The notes: generated from the sequence alone by a model not told the origin. A DNA stretch of 64,000 nt from Magnetococcales bacterium (GCA_015231375.1 JADGBT010000002.1:124001-188000), one strand, 5' to 3'. Counted from the first letter of the stretch, positions 18,189 through 28,740 are shown. Made by a program: numbers and translations.

Positions 18189-20585
18189 TCATCCGGGCAG
18201 AGCGACCAGGCTCACTTTCGGGAAACCGCTGGTGTAGTCGCACAACCCGCGCAAGGAGCTTTCACCCGGTCCAAAGTCGCCAAAAACCACCCCGTGGGGC
18301 ACATTCTTGTCCAACTCGGCCCGCATCTCGACCCGCTTCTCGCCGTACAGCGCCCGCACCAGACCATTCTCCACAATCGCCAAACCCGCCGCATCGTCTG
18401 GATGGATCCGCAAGCGTCCATCCCGCGCCAGCTTGGCCATGACCTTGGAACGCCAAGCCACCGGATCATCCCGGTAGAACGACGACTCCAGCACCAGATG
18501 AATGCCACCAGCCACCTCGGCCCCCGTCACGCTCACCGGCAATCCACGGGTGACCGGGCTGTGATCACACGCCCGAGGCGATTCATTGGGGCCCAATTTG
18601 GACAAGTCGTAGCGGTGATCACTGGCAGCCATTTTCTTGCGCAAGGCATCCAGATCGTTGTAACCCAACGGCGCGGAAAAACGATCGCTCAAGCCCCGCA
18701 GAATACGCCAATCCTCCTTGGCCTCCAAAGGCCCCTGACCGGCGCGGGCACTGCGTTGCACACGACCTTCGCCGTTGGTCAGGGTCATGGGCTTTTCTCC
18801 CGGAGCCAGTCCGGGCAGCACCACCTCGGCCAAATTCGCGGCCTGACAGGCGAACGCCCCCAGATGGATCACACGCGCCTTTTCCAGCGCCCGTCTGGCC
18901 AGATCCTGATCCAAAGCCTCCTCGATCGGATCCACGCCCAGCAGGAACAACACCTTCACCCGACCGGCCGCAGCCGCTTCGAGAATCGTGGCCGCATTCA
19001 TGCCCACCGCATCCAGTCGGGCATATCCGGGTCCACGATGGGGCACCACACCCAGATCCTGAGCCGCCGCGCTGTTGCCACGGGACGCCACACGGTTGAG
19101 ACCGTTCCAGTCGGAACCGATCCCTCCCACCTGATCAAGCAGGGCCACACTCAAACGACGCAGACTCTCGGCTTCCGGATGATGAATGGCGTGATCGCCC
19201 AACACGATCACCGGTTTCTTGGCCGACTTCAACAACGCCGCCACCGGATCCTGCGTATCGTTGCCTTCCAGAGCGCGCAGCGCCTGATGCAGCCGCTCCA
19301 CCTCCCCGCCCGGCGCCACGGTGATCTGGCTGAACTGAAGCAGATTGCTGTTCAAACGCTTCGCATGAATCGCGATCACACGGGCCCCACCCTGAGTGGC
19401 GCGACGCAGACGCAGATTCAGAATCGGCGTTTCGAAACGGGGATCGCACCCCACCAGCAAGATGGCGTCCGCGCGGTTCAAATCGGACAAGGGGGTGTTC
19501 ATCAGCAAGTCGGCCCGGGTCAGGGGCAGCTCGTCGCCACTGAAATCCCGCTGCCGCAACCGGTGATCCAGATGGGGCGTGCCCACCACGTGACGCAACA
19601 GATCCTGGAAGGCGTACAGCTCCTCCCCACCCTGGATGGCGTCGGAGACCAGACCGGCCACCTCCTCGGGTTTGACCGACTTCAAGATGGCGGCGGCCTG
19701 ATCCAACGCCTCGGGCCAACTGACCTTCTTCGGTGGCGTGTTCGCGCCGGAGCGGATCGTGGGAGCGAGCAGACGCTCGACGCCCAGACCATCGCTGGCA
19801 AAACGTCCCTTGTCGCACAACCAAGTTTCGTTGCCCTCGTTCCAGGCGCGGGACATGACCCGCAGAATGCGACCATCCAGATGATCCACCCGGGTATGGC
19901 AGCCCACGGAACAGTGGGGACACACCCCATCGGCGTGCTTGAGTTCCCAGCCCCGGGCCTGGAAATGGAACGGCTTGAGATTCAAGGCGCCCACCGGACA
20001 GATCTCGGCCAGATTGCCGGTCAGTTCCGAATCCAGGGTGGCTTCCACAAACGGTCCCACCCGCATGTGATCGCCCCGGTAGACCGCGCCCATCTGCTCG
20101 ACACCGGAGACATCCTCGGAAAAACGGATGCAGCGGGTGCAATGGATGCAACGGTTCATCTCGGTTTCGATGATCGGGCCCAGATCATAGTTGGGCACCT
20201 CACGTTTGTGATCGTGGAAGCGGGAGCGGTCCGGACCATATTTCATGGCCAGATCCTGGAGGGTACACTCCCCGCCCTGATCGCACACCGGACAATCCAG
20301 CGGATGGTTGATCAGCAGAAATTCCAAAACGCCCTGGCGCGCCTTGCGCACCATGTCGGATTCGGTCTTCACCACCATGCCTTCACTCACCGGCATGGCG
20401 CACGAGATCACCGGCTTGGGCATTTTTTCCACTTCCACCAGGCACATGCGACAGTTGCCCGCGATGGGAAGTTTGGGATGATAGCAAAAATGAGGAATGA
20501 AGATGCCCAGGAGCTTGGCGGCCTCCATGATGGAGGTCCCCGGCTTGACATCAATTTCCTTCCCGTCGATGATCAGAGTAGGCAT
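18189..20585 (-). CDS. nuoG: NADH-quinone oxidoreductase subunit G
   Basis: A 798-residue iron-sulfur subunit of the complex I peripheral arm. The N-terminal [2Fe-2S] region is CYHPKLPIAGNCRMC. It is followed by CPVCDQGGEC, the HCTRC/RCIRF cluster region, and CPHCSVGC, which opens the molybdopterin-oxidoreductase-like domain. The C-terminal domain is long and complete. The start ATG at 20583-20585 gives MPTLIIDGKEIDVKPG, the usual family start; a longer in-frame extension overlaps nuoF and is rejected. Confidence 0.96.
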   Translation of the reverse strand: MPTLIIDGKEIDVKPGTSIMEAAKLLGIFIPHFCYHPKLPIAGNCRMCLVEVEKMPKPVISCAMPVSEGMVVKTESDMVRKARQGVLEFLLINHPLDCPVCDQGGECTLQDLAMKYGPDRSRFHDHKREVPNYDLGPIIETEMNRCIHCTRCIRFSEDVSGVEQMGAVYRGDHMRVGPFVEATLDSELTGNLAEICPVGALNLKPFHFQARGWELKHADGVCPHCSVGCHTRVDHLDGRILRVMSRAWNEGNETWLCDKGRFASDGLGVERLLAPTIRSGANTPPKKVSWPEALDQAAAILKSVKPEEVAGLVSDAIQGGEELYAFQDLLRHVVGTPHLDHRLRQRDFSGDELPLTRADLLMNTPLSDLNRADAILLVGCDPRFETPILNLRLRRATQGGARVIAIHAKRLNSNLLQFSQITVAPGGEVERLHQALRALEGNDTQDPVAALLKSAKKPVIVLGDHAIHHPEAESLRRLSVALLDQVGGIGSDWNGLNRVASRGNSAAAQDLGVVPHRGPGYARLDAVGMNAATILEAAAAGRVKVLFLLGVDPIEEALDQDLARRALEKARVIHLGAFACQAANLAEVVLPGLAPGEKPMTLTNGEGRVQRSARAGQGPLEAKEDWRILRGLSDRFSAPLGYNDLDALRKKMAASDHRYDLSKLGPNESPRACDHSPVTRGLPVSVTGAEVAGGIHLVLESSFYRDDPVAWRSKVMAKLARDGRLRIHPDDAAGLAIVENGLVRALYGEKRVEMRAELDKNVPHGVVFGDFGPGESSLRGLCDYTSGFPKVSLVALPG

Positions 20586-20601
20586 TTTGCAAGCTTGCTC
20601 C

Positions 20602-21864
20602 TCATCCCGCCATGCAGCGGCCGTGCTCCACGTGGTAGATGAACTCTTCCTTGAACGCCCGGATTGCACCCATCACCGGTCCTGCCGCCGCATCCCCCAG
20701 GGCGCAGATGGTCTTGCCCCCGATGTTGGCGCAGATGTCTTGCAACAGGTCGATGTCTTCGAGGGTGCCTTGACCCGCTTCCATGCGGGTCATGATTTGC
20801 GCCAACCAGCCGGTCCCTTCTCGGCACGGTGTGCATTGGCCACAGGACTCATGCCGGTAAAAACGCGACAGCCGGGCAACCGCCCGCACGATGCAGACCG
20901 ACTTGTCGAGCACAATGACCGCCCCGGATCCGAGCATGGTGCCCGCCTTGCCCAGGGAGTCGTAATCCATGGTGATGGTGGCGCACACCTCCGCAGGCAG
21001 AATCGGAGAGGAGGAACCACCGGGAATCACCCCCTTGAGGTTGCTCCAGCCGCCACGCACGCCGCCGGCATGATCTTCCAGCAAGCTTTTCAGGGGAATG
21101 CCCAATTCGACTTCGTAGTTGCCGGGCTTGTTGACATGTCCAGAGACCGAAAAAATCTTGGTACCGCTGGACTTGGCCACGCCCAACCCGCCGTACCACG
21201 CCCCGCCCCGCTCGATGATGGTGGGGATGGAGGCCAAGGTTTCGACGTTGTTGATCACCGTGGGACAGCCGTACAGACCGATATTGGCCGGAAACGGCGG
21301 CTTGAGGCGAGGTTGACCCTTCTTGCCCTCGATGGACTCGATCAGTCCTGTCTCCTCGCCGCACACGTAGGCCCCGCCGCCGCGATGGATCGCCAGATCG
21401 AAGCGCACGCCACGACCACAGACGTTCTCACCCAGAATGCCCTTGGCATAGGCTTCGTCGATGGCGTCCTGAAGCCGTTCCGCCTCCCGGTAGAACTCGC
21501 CACGGATGTAGATGTAGCCCTGCTGGATCCCGACCGCGAAACCGCAGATGATCATCCCTTCGATCAGACGATGGGGATCGTAGCGGATGATGTCGCGATC
21601 CTTGCAAGTGCCCGGTTCGCCTTCGTCGGCGTTGCAGGTGAGATATTTGGGTCTGGGGTCGTTCTTGGGGATGAAGGACCACTTGAGGCCCGCCGGGAAA
21701 CCCGCGCCACCCCGACCCCGGATGCCGGAGCGTTTGACCTCTTCGATCACCTCGTCGCTGCCCAGGTCGAAAGCCTTGAGCAACGCCTTGTAGCCCCCGT
21801 TGGCTTCGTAGACGGCCAGGGTGTGGCTGTTGGCGAGGTGGATGTTCTGATAGACGATCTTCAT
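20602..21864 (-). CDS. nuoF: NADH-quinone oxidoreductase subunit F (NADH/FMN site)
   Basis: A 420-residue subunit holding the NADH-binding site, FMN and cluster N3. Visible are the glycine-rich FMN/NADH loop [34 protein letters not shown] and the cluster motif [12 protein letters not shown]. It sits between nuoE and nuoG in standard order. Length and motifs are normal. Confidence 0.97.
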   Translation of the reverse strand: MKIVYQNIHLANSHTLAVYEANGGYKALLKAFDLGSDEVIEEVKRSGIRGRGGAGFPAGLKWSFIPKNDPRPKYLTCNADEGEPGTCKDRDIIRYDPHRLIEGMIICGFAVGIQQGYIYIRGEFYREAERLQDAIDEAYAKGILGENVCGRGVRFDLAIHRGGGAYVCGEETGLIESIEGKKGQPRLKPPFPANIGLYGCPTVINNVETLASIPTIIERGGAWYGGLGVAKSSGTKIFSVSGHVNKPGNYEVELGIPLKSLLEDHAGGVRGGWSNLKGVIPGGSSSPILPAEVCATITMDYDSLGKAGTMLGSGAVIVLDKSVCIVRAVARLSRFYRHESCGQCTPCREGTGWLAQIMTRMEAGQGTLEDIDLLQDICANIGGKTICALGDAAAGPVMGAIRAFKEEFIYHVEHGRCMAG

Positions 21865-21911
21865 GGGATGTTATCCGTTGTGGAGTCCGCCGTGTTTTGC
21901 ATGGCCGCAGG

Positions 21912-22424
21912 TCAAGGGAGACGGTCGATGATTTCGACCACCTTGTCGGCAGTCAGATTTTCATAATAATCGTCGTTGATCTGCATCATCGGCGCGTTGA
22001 CACACGCCCCCAGGCACTCCACCTCGGCCAGGGTGAACCGTTTGTCTTCGCTGGTCTGACCCGCCTCCAGCTTGAGTTTGCGTTTCAGGGAGTCCATGAC
22101 CTGATCCGAACCGCACAACCAGCAGGAGATGTTGGTACACGCCTGAATGTGGTAGCGTCCCACGGGTTGCAGGTTGTACATGGTGTAAAACGTGGCCACC
22201 TCGTACACCCGGATCGGGGGCATGCCCACCAGTTCGGCCACGTAATCGAGGCTTTCGCGGGAGAGCCAGCCGCCGAACTCCCGCTGGGCCAGATGGAGGA
22301 TCGGCATGACCGCAGATTGCCGCCGATCAGCCGGATAGCGCTGGAAGATCACTTCGATCTGTGCCAGCGACTCCTCGGAAAACCGGGGGGTGACCCCCGT
22401 GGATCGTGTACTCCGCTCGTTCAT
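21912..22424 (-). CDS. nuoE: NADH-quinone oxidoreductase subunit E
   Basis: About 170 residues carrying the [2Fe-2S] cluster N1a in a thioredoxin-like fold. The ligands appear as CTNISC and CLGAC, and VYEVATFYTMYNLQPVGRYHI is the conserved core. I use the ATG at 22422-22424 (MNERSTRS), about 11 bp after GAGG; an upstream TTG at 22443-22445 would add seven residues but has no ribosome binding site. It forms the NADH dehydrogenase module with NuoF and NuoG. Confidence 0.96.
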   Translation of the reverse strand: MNERSTRSTGVTPRFSEESLAQIEVIFQRYPADRRQSAVMPILHLAQREFGGWLSRESLDYVAELVGMPPIRVYEVATFYTMYNLQPVGRYHIQACTNISCWLCGSDQVMDSLKRKLKLEAGQTSEDKRFTLAEVECLGACVNAPMMQINDDYYENLTADKVVEIIDRLP

Positions 22425-22511
22425 CAAACGCGACGCCTCGTGCAAAGGTCGATAAAACCCGACCGAACCGTGGAAAAGGACTTCAAGTTCCGCAGGTCCG
22501 GTTATGGCCGA

Positions 22512-23702
22512 TCACCGGTCGATTTCACCAAACACGATGTCGATAGTTCCCACGATGGTGGTGACATCGGCCAGCATGTGTCCTTTCAGAATGGTCTTCA
22601 AGGATTGCAGATGGTTGAAACCGGCGGCGCGGATCTTCACCCGATAGGGTTTGTTGCCACCGTGGGAGATGATGTAGACCCCGAACTCCCCCTTGGGGGA
22701 TTCGGTGGCCGCGTAGACCTCACCAACCGGAGCCTCGAACCCTCCGCTGAACTGCTTGAAGTGCAGAATCAGGGACTCCATGCCCTGTTGCATCTCTTTG
22801 CGGTACGGTACCGAACTCTTGAAATTCTCGGTTTTGACCGGACCGGTCGGCATCTGCTTCAGGCACTGCTGAATGATGCGGTTGCTCTGACGGATCTCTT
22901 CGACCCGCACCAGATACCGGTCATAGCTGTCGCCGTTCTTGCCCACCGGGATGTCGAAGGCCACGCGATCATAGGCGTCATACGGCTCGGCCTTGCGCAG
23001 ATCCCAGGCGATGCCCGATCCACGCAGCATGGGTCCAACGTAGCCCATATCCAAGGCTTCGGCCGCCGTCACCACCCCGATATCCACCAGCCGCTGCTTC
23101 CAGATGCGGTTGTTGGTCAGCAGGGTTTCGTATTCGTCGATCTTGGAGGGAAAATCCTCGGTGAAAGCCTGGATCTTTTCCGCCAGTCCATCCGGCAGAT
23201 CCCTGGAGACGCCACCGGGCCGGAAATAGGCCGCGTGCATGCGCGCTCCGCACACCGCCTCGTACATGTCCATGATCCGCTCCCGTTCCCGGAAGCAGTA
23301 GATGAACATGGTCATGGCGCCCACATCCAGGCCATGCGCGCCCAGAAAGAGCAGGTGATTGAGAATGCGGGTCAACTCCGCGAAGATCACCCGGATGTAC
23401 TGGCCACGCTCGGGAACCTGAATTCCCATGAGCTTTTCCACCGCCAGCACCCAGGAGTGCTCCTCGGACATCATCGACATGTAGTCGAGACGGTCGAAAT
23501 AGGGCACGCCCTGGAGATAGGTCTTGTGTTCCAGGAGTTTTTCCGTTCCCCGGTGCAAGAATCCGATGTGGGGATCGGCCCGTTCCACCACTTCGCCGTC
23601 CAGTTCCAGCAGCAGACGCAGCACCCCATGGGCCGCCGGATGCTGGGGACCGAAGTTGACCGTGTAGTTGAGAAATTCTGTCGATTGGGTTTCCATCGCC
23701 AA
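22512..23702 (-). CDS. nuoD: NADH-quinone oxidoreductase subunit D
   Basis: A 396-residue 49-kDa-type subunit that lines the quinone-reduction site. It contains [16 protein letters not shown] near the start, [20 protein letters not shown], and the C-terminal [14 protein letters not shown] lies 8 bp upstream of a TTG at 23700-23702, the best spacing. The ATG two codons later (23696) is the alternative start. NuoD arginines are the known targets of the NDUFAF7 family, whose member lies at the end of this operon. Confidence 0.97.
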   Translation of the reverse strand: MAMETQSTEFLNYTVNFGPQHPAAHGVLRLLLELDGEVVERADPHIGFLHRGTEKLLEHKTYLQGVPYFDRLDYMSMMSEEHSWVLAVEKLMGIQVPERGQYIRVIFAELTRILNHLLFLGAHGLDVGAMTMFIYCFRERERIMDMYEAVCGARMHAAYFRPGGVSRDLPDGLAEKIQAFTEDFPSKIDEYETLLTNNRIWKQRLVDIGVVTAAEALDMGYVGPMLRGSGIAWDLRKAEPYDAYDRVAFDIPVGKNGDSYDRYLVRVEEIRQSNRIIQQCLKQMPTGPVKTENFKSSVPYRKEMQQGMESLILHFKQFSGGFEAPVGEVYAATESPKGEFGVYIISHGGNKPYRVKIRAAGFNHLQSLKTILKGHMLADVTTIVGTIDIVFGEIDR

Positions 23703-23713
23703 CGTCTCGGCTC

Positions 23714-24265
23714 CTAGAGAGTGTGGCGGTAGGGTTCGCGGTTGGCCCGTTCGAGGGCGACCGGTTCCCGGACAATGCGGCCTAGGGTCTCGTCATAGCG
23801 CACTTCATACCGGCCTGTGACCGGAAAATCCTTGCGCAACGGATGGCCATCGAAATCATAGTCGTTCAGGATGCGTCTCAGATCCGGATGGCCGGAAAAG
23901 AGAATGCCCAGCAAGTCATACGCCTCCCGCTCGTACCAGTCCGCGCAACTCCAGACCGGAATCACCGAAGGCACCGCCACGCCTTCGCCGATGGCGACCT
24001 TGACCCGCAGGCGATGATTCTTGTAGACCGACAACAACTGATAGACCACTTCCAGAGGCTGTTCCCGCTCCGGATAGTGGACGCCGGCCAGATCGATCAT
24101 CATCTTGAAATCCAACTCCGGATCATCGCGCAACCGGGTCATGGTTTCCACCAGACGCTCCGGTTGCACCCGCACGATCAGGGCGTCGGCCAACTTTTCC
24201 CGGGGCAGTTCGGGAAAACGCGCGGCCATGGTTGCTTCGAGTTGGTCGAGTGTCTCGGGACTCAT
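23714..24265 (-). CDS. nuoC: NADH-quinone oxidoreductase subunit C
   Basis: A 183-residue 30-kDa-type subunit of the peripheral arm. The signature [42 protein letters not shown] is intact. The ATG at 24263-24265 (MSPETLDQ) has AGGGTG 5 bp upstream. The longer frame overlaps nuoB and is not used. NuoC is separate from NuoD here, as in alphaproteobacteria. Confidence 0.96.
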   Translation of the reverse strand: MSPETLDQLEATMAARFPELPREKLADALIVRVQPERLVETMTRLRDDPELDFKMMIDLAGVHYPEREQPLEVVYQLLSVYKNHRLRVKVAIGEGVAVPSVIPVWSCADWYEREAYDLLGILFSGHPDLRRILNDYDFDGHPLRKDFPVTGRYEVRYDETLGRIVREPVALERANREPYRHTL

Positions 24266-24269
24266 CGGA

Positions 24270-24818
24270 TCACCCTGCTTGCGTATTGGCGCGACGGATA
24301 CCGTTCGCACCCCATCCCGCAGAGACGGTATGGGTGCGATGGATCTTCTTGTGCAACTGCAACACCCCGTAGAAAAACGCCTCGGCCGTGGGGGGGCAGC
24401 CAGGAATGTAGACATCCACCGGCACCACCCGGTCGCAGCCGCGCACCGTGGAGTAGCCATAGTGATAATAGCCGCCCCCATTGGCGCAGGAGCCCATGGA
24501 GATCACCCAGCGGGGTTCCGGCATTTGATCATAGAGCTTGCGCAACGCCGGAGCCATTTTGTTGGTGAGGGTTCCGGCCACCACCATCACGTCGGATTGA
24601 CGGGGAGAACCGCGAAACACGATGCCGAAGCGGTCCAGATCATAACGGCTGGCGCCGGCGTGCATCATCTCCACCGCGCAGCAGGCCAGACCGAAGGTCA
24701 TGGGCCACATGGACGAGGTGCGCGCCCAGTTGGCCAAGGTATCCACCGAGGTGAGCAGAAAACCCCGCTCTCCCACTTCCTGGGCCACGCCCTGGACAAA
24801 CTGTTCGTTCAATCCCAT
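24270..24818 (-). CDS. nuoB: NADH-quinone oxidoreductase subunit B
   Basis: A 182-residue PSST-type subunit that carries the terminal [4Fe-4S] cluster N2 next to the quinone site. The ligand regions are [19 protein letters not shown] and [10 protein letters not shown]. The ATG at 24816-24818 ([10 protein letters not shown]) lies inside the 3' end of nuoA, a 10-bp overlap. The longer frame is an overlap artefact. Confidence 0.97.
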   Translation of the reverse strand: MGLNEQFVQGVAQEVGERGFLLTSVDTLANWARTSSMWPMTFGLACCAVEMMHAGASRYDLDRFGIVFRGSPRQSDVMVVAGTLTNKMAPALRKLYDQMPEPRWVISMGSCANGGGYYHYGYSTVRGCDRVVPVDVYIPGCPPTAEAFFYGVLQLHKKIHRTHTVSAGWGANGIRRANTQAG

Positions 24819-25165
24819 TCCAGCGCCCCTTTTTTCCAGACGTAGGCATATCCCACCAGGAGAACCAGCAGGAAGAGCATCATCTCCACAAAGCCGATCC
24901 AGCCGAGCTGCTTGAAAGCCACAGCCCACGGAAACAGAAACGCGGCTTCGATGTCGAACACCACGAAAAGTATGGCCAGCAGATAGAATCGCACATCGAA
25001 GGGAACACGAACAGCGGTCAGTGGGGCGAAGCCGCATTCGTATTGAGCGCGTTTCTTGGCGTCGGGCTTGCGCGGCCCGAGCACGAAGGAGAGTCCTTGC
25101 ATGAAGACGGCCATGCCGCCAGCCATGGCCAGGAAAACCAGAATCGGAAAGTAGTTCTCAAGCAT
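24809..25165 (-). CDS. nuoA: NADH-quinone oxidoreductase subunit A
   Basis: A 118-residue membrane subunit (ND3 homologue) with three hydrophobic segments. [40 protein letters not shown] is the diagnostic stretch, with the loop cysteine and membrane acidic residues. GGAG lies 10 bp upstream of the ATG at 25163-25165. It is the first gene of the 14-gene operon and follows a strong promoter candidate. Confidence 0.97.
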   Translation of the reverse strand: MLENYFPILVFLAMAGGMAVFMQGLSFVLGPRKPDAKKRAQYECGFAPLTAVRVPFDVRFYLLAILFVVFDIEAAFLFPWAVAFKQLGWIGFVEMMLFLLVLLVGYAYVWKKGALEWD

Positions 25166-25253
25166 TGCGGTAATTCTCCAAGCGGGTTCCGATCTCGCTT
25201 TTATGGACGACACAGACCTTTCGACCACCGAGCTTGCATTCGCGTCGAGCGGA

Positions 25254-25282
25254 TTTCTACCACCCTGACGCGATCCGGTCAA
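25254..25282 (-). promoter_or_regulatory. Sigma70-like promoter of the nuo operon
   Basis: On the minus strand TTGACC (25277-25282) and TAGAAA (25254-25259) are separated by 17 bp. The -10 box is 88 bp upstream of the nuoA start, leaving a leader of about 80 nt. It is nearly the same pair of boxes as the tRNA-Gly promoter. Confidence 0.6.
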
Positions 25283-25356
25283 GCTCTGATCAATGGGCAG
25301 ATCAAAAAAAATGTATATTCAAGCATTGTCACGAAAAAGAATGGTATCGCAACGCA

Positions 25357-26433
25357 TTATTGTCCACCATTTATGCGTACAAAAGCCGCTCTTGTGCGGG
25401 CCACTTCCACCCGCAACGCCTCCAGAATCTGCTCCCGGGTTTCGGCCATGCCGAGTGAAAAACGTAACCATTCCGCGTGACTTGGATGCAAATTCACCCC
25501 GCCACCGGCATAAATGCCGTGCAGACCGGGACTGGCGCGCATGAACTGCTGCACGTTCGGACCCACATCACACGCCCGGCCAACCGGATAGGCCAGAAAG
25601 GGCGTCAGGGAAATCTGGGCACGCTGCCAGAACTCGATGTTCTCCTGGATCGCCCGCGTCACGTTTTCCAGATTCATGGCGGAAAGGATGCGGTGCGCCA
25701 GGGTGTGATTGGCGATTTCCCACCCTTCCCGGGACAACTGCCGCACCTCCTCCACCGTCATGTGGGCCTTGAGATCCTCGACCGGTCCCACATACGTGGT
25801 GAAGACCCGCTCCACCGCCTGTTCCATGAAGTCGATCCGGTAGTACCGCTTGGTCTGGATGAACAGGGTTTCCGGATCCCGGCTCCAGAGAATCTCGGGC
25901 ATGACCTGTTGCAAAGCCTGGGCCAGGGCTTCGGCCCATCCGGTATGCACCAGAATCGACGCCAGAATCCGATAGAACACCTCACCACGGGCATAGTCGC
26001 CACACACGAACACCGTGGGACAGATGCCCCGCTCCCGCACCAGGGGATGAGCCAAACGCAGATTGTTGCTCAAGCCGTCGTCGAAGGTCACCACGAAATA
26101 GGGACGATCCGGCCCTCCCCGCTCCCACAGACCAGGGACCGCGCTCAGCGGAAGCGGGGTCATCATGTCGCTTAAGATATCGAGCTGTCTGGCGAAACGT
26201 TGCACGCTCACCTCGCCTTTGCGATAGTGGCGCTCCCACTCCTGACGATGATCCGGATCCACCACGCTGTGATACACCAGAATGTACACCCCCGGCGGAG
26301 GCGCCAAAAAACGCTCCACCGGCAAACACTGTTTCTGGCCGAGACGCAACCACCAGGGCGCGCGCAAGGTGATCGGCTTGACCGACTCCATGGCCTCTTG
26401 CACCCCCAACCAATACCATTGATCCTCCAGCAT
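25357..26433 (-). CDS. Polysaccharide deacetylase family protein
   Basis: About 358 residues with a NodB-homology domain. VYILVYHSVVD opens the domain, FVVTFDDGLSNN carries the metal-binding aspartates, and EIANHTLAHRILSAM has the H-x3-H metal site. Such enzymes are carbohydrate esterase family 4 and remove N-acetyl groups from polysaccharides or related substrates. No signal peptide is evident, so action may be cytoplasmic. An ATG at 26454 overlaps the upstream glycosyltransferase stop, but AGGAG lies 4 bp before the ATG at 26431-26433 (MLEDQWYWLG), which I prefer. It is transcribed with the glycosyltransferase on the minus strand. Confidence 0.8.
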   Translation of the reverse strand: MLEDQWYWLGVQEAMESVKPITLRAPWWLRLGQKQCLPVERFLAPPPGVYILVYHSVVDPDHRQEWERHYRKGEVSVQRFARQLDILSDMMTPLPLSAVPGLWERGGPDRPYFVVTFDDGLSNNLRLAHPLVRERGICPTVFVCGDYARGEVFYRILASILVHTGWAEALAQALQQVMPEILWSRDPETLFIQTKRYYRIDFMEQAVERVFTTYVGPVEDLKAHMTVEEVRQLSREGWEIANHTLAHRILSAMNLENVTRAIQENIEFWQRAQISLTPFLAYPVGRACDVGPNVQQFMRASPGLHGIYAGGGVNLHPSHAEWLRFSLGMAETREQILEALRVEVARTRAAFVRINGGQ

Positions 26434-26450
26434 AAAGCTCCTGTCGCACC

Positions 26451-27503
26451 TCATGGCGTGCCAACCCGACGATGGCGATTCAGCAAAGTCTGAACCATCC
26501 AACTCCAGGATGCGCCGAAACGACGTTGCGCGAGAATGGCTGGCCGTTGTGATACCAGCGTTTCAAACAAGCGTACATACTCTCCGCACATGCGCTCCGC
26601 CGTCAACGGGAATCCGGCCATGCGCGACGCCCATTGGTCACGCTCCCGGATCATGCGGGTCAGGACAGCTTCCAGCGTTTCCGGGGTATACGGCAGACCG
26701 AATCCGGCACAATACTCGCGCATGGAACCGCTCTCCCGGTACAGCAAAGGCAAACCGCACAACGCCCCTTCCAACACATGATTGGGTCCAGCCTCGCACA
26801 GGGACGCCGTGATATAAAGATCATGCTCCCGCAACGCCTCCACCAGAGCCGACCCGGTGACCGGAGGAACATGACGCCCATGTTTCAGCGTCACCCCTTC
26901 CGGCAGAGGACCGATGTAGGTGAATTGCACCCTTTCGGACCAGGGCGGGCGCCCCAGCAGCTCATCCAGTTGCCGATAGACCGACCATCCCTTGTTGGGG
27001 TTCATACTCCAATGATGGGTGACAATCCGCAAGGGTACGCGCTCACCGACACGACTTTCCGGAGCCGGACACCACAAGCGTTGATCGGCGCCATTGAGAA
27101 TCACCGTATGCGGACGATCCTCGAAACCCGCCTCCCGGTAACACTCCCACAACCAACGGCTGACGAACACGGTGTGATCGGCCACCCGGTTGGCCTGAAG
27201 ACGATAACGATTGAAATGTTTCTGCGGATCGTCACGCGCCTCGCTGCTGTTGTTGATCCGATGCACCACCAGCGCGCGACGATTGACAAACAGCAGATAA
27301 CGCAGCACATCGGCATGGTCATACGCCGAAATGCGCAGCTTGCGATCCGGTTCCGCCAACACGATCACATCGAGATCATCGGCGGCCAGGTCATGACTCA
27401 CCGCATGGCCATGACGACGCAGATGATCGGTCAAGGCGGCGCCAAAACGGTTGCCGCCTCCCCAGGGGCCAGGCTGGAGCTTCATCCCGATGCTGATCTT
27501 CAT
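26451..27503 (-). CDS. Glycosyltransferase, GT4/GT-B type
   Basis: A 350-residue protein with the look of a GT-B glycosyltransferase. The N-terminus MKISIGMKLQPGPWGGGNRF resembles a glycine-rich acceptor loop, DHTVFVSRWLWECYREAGF precedes VILNGAD, and EAGPNHVLEGALCGLPLLYRESG corresponds to the donor-sugar E-x7-E motif region. Donor and acceptor are unknown. The ribosome binding site GGTGGAG is well placed. It overlaps or abuts the deacetylase gene, suggesting that the two act on the same glycan. Confidence 0.8.
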   Translation of the reverse strand: MKISIGMKLQPGPWGGGNRFGAALTDHLRRHGHAVSHDLAADDLDVIVLAEPDRKLRISAYDHADVLRYLLFVNRRALVVHRINNSSEARDDPQKHFNRYRLQANRVADHTVFVSRWLWECYREAGFEDRPHTVILNGADQRLWCPAPESRVGERVPLRIVTHHWSMNPNKGWSVYRQLDELLGRPPWSERVQFTYIGPLPEGVTLKHGRHVPPVTGSALVEALREHDLYITASLCEAGPNHVLEGALCGLPLLYRESGSMREYCAGFGLPYTPETLEAVLTRMIRERDQWASRMAGFPLTAERMCGEYVRLFETLVSQRPAILAQRRFGASWSWMVQTLLNRHRRVGTP

Positions 27504-27681
27504 GAATCACTCCACCTGACTGCAACGATGCGATGCGCCTGGAAGGCCGCCATTCACGGACGTTTTTTTTCCGCGCGCGCTCCTTCGAAATCCCGCAGGA
27601 CTTGCCAAACCCGGCCAACCACTCCATGATGCCCGGACATCGGTAATCTGGAGTCATCCCCCCTCTTCTACGACCGACACC
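27504..27681. other. Divergent intergenic region
   Basis: A 178-bp gap between the leftward glycosyltransferase and rightward radical SAM gene. It contains an A8/T8 tract next to alternating GC (about 27563-27581) but no clear sigma70 box pair. Confidence 0.4.
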
Positions 27682-28647
27682 ATGGATTTGAACATGTTAC
27701 GTGAATTCAACCCAACCGTCCACACCGGATTGATCCAGCTCAACGAGGTCGATCAGGTGGAAATCCAGATCGCCTCCTGGTGCAATCGCTCCTGTTCGTT
27801 CTGTCCTTCAGGAACCTTTGAAACCCCCAAACTGGGGATGGACATGTCCACGGTGGAACGCATCGTCTCGGAACTGGAAACCATCGGTTTTTCCAAGACA
27901 ATCGGGCTGCATCTGATGTGCGAGCCGCTGATGCACAAAAAGATCATGGATATTATCGCCTTGTTCCGTCAGCGACTTCCCGGGGTTTTCATCCGCATGG
28001 AGAGCAACGGCGACGCCTTGAAGAAAATCGAGCGGCTGGGTGAACTGTTCGACCACGGCCTCAACGAGATTCTGATCAACTGTTACGACTCTCCCGCGCA
28101 ATGGGCCGCACTCAATCGGCAACTGCTGCACACCTCCTTTGCGGGCGGTCCCGTCTGGTACTGGAACCAATGGCGCCACCCTCCCGCCGCTCCCAAATCC
28201 CAATGGCGCATGGTACGGGTCAGGGCCTTTCACGGTGGCGGATTCACCCTGAAGAACTGGGCCGGTCACGTCGCCTCCCAGCGACCCGATCCGGTGGAAC
28301 TGCCCCTGGCCCTGCCGTGTGAACGCCCGACCCGACGGGTGCATGTCAACTATCTGGGGCAGGTCTTGTTGTGCAATATGGATTGGCGCTTCGAGGTGGT
28401 GGCCGCAGACCTGCGCACCCAAAGCCTGACCGAGGTGATCAACGCCCCGCTGCTGGTGGAGTACCGGCAACGCCTGGCCCAGAAGGACCGGAACATGACC
28501 CTGTGTCGCGGATGCGATCAGGGGGCGCCTTCCGGCGTGCAACCGGGTTATCCCCCGGCTGACATCTGGGTGCCCTGGAGAAGTCTATGGTTGCGTTGGT
28601 GCCGCTCCCGCTACCGGCACGCCATCCGCAACCGTTTTGGCCTGTAA
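27682..28647 (+). CDS. Radical SAM/SPASM-like protein
   Basis: A 321-residue protein with the radical SAM motif CNRSCSFC (C34, C38, C41). A C-terminal cysteine set (PCERPTRRVHVNYLGQVLLCNMDW, then LCRGCDQG) resembles SPASM-type auxiliary clusters. The domain order is the same as in the radical SAM protein at 460-1542, but the sequences are clearly different. The C-terminus is basic (RWCRSRYRHAIRNRF). It is divergent from the glycosyltransferase/deacetylase pair and followed by tRNA-Phe. The substrate is unknown. There is no strong ribosome binding site, and a second ATG lies at 27694. Confidence 0.75.
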   Translation: MDLNMLREFNPTVHTGLIQLNEVDQVEIQIASWCNRSCSFCPSGTFETPKLGMDMSTVERIVSELETIGFSKTIGLHLMCEPLMHKKIMDIIALFRQRLPGVFIRMESNGDALKKIERLGELFDHGLNEILINCYDSPAQWAALNRQLLHTSFAGGPVWYWNQWRHPPAAPKSQWRMVRVRAFHGGGFTLKNWAGHVASQRPDPVELPLALPCERPTRRVHVNYLGQVLLCNMDWRFEVVAADLRTQSLTEVINAPLLVEYRQRLAQKDRNMTLCRGCDQGAPSGVQPGYPPADIWVPWRSLWLRWCRSRYRHAIRNRFGL

Positions 28648-28662
28648 ACGACAAAGAGTTCA

Positions 28663-28692
28663 TTGACACGCCACGCCGCAATCGTGTATACG
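28663..28692 (+). promoter_or_regulatory. Sigma70-like promoter of tRNA-Phe
   Basis: TTGACA (28663-28668, perfect) and TATACG (28687-28692) are 18 bp apart. The -10 box ends 48 bp before the tRNA. A GC-rich stretch follows the -10 box. Confidence 0.6.
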
Positions 28693-28740
28693 AATGGGCA
28701 CGGCGCGACACACCACATTTCACCACGTTTCGAACCGTTT

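Noticed and set aside
17529-20642. Plus-strand open frame of 1037 codons opposite nuoH and nuoG
   Set aside because: It lies fully antisense to recognised complex I genes, and its His/Gln/Arg-rich translation resembles no family. The same applies to 13466-15598 and 12136-13707.
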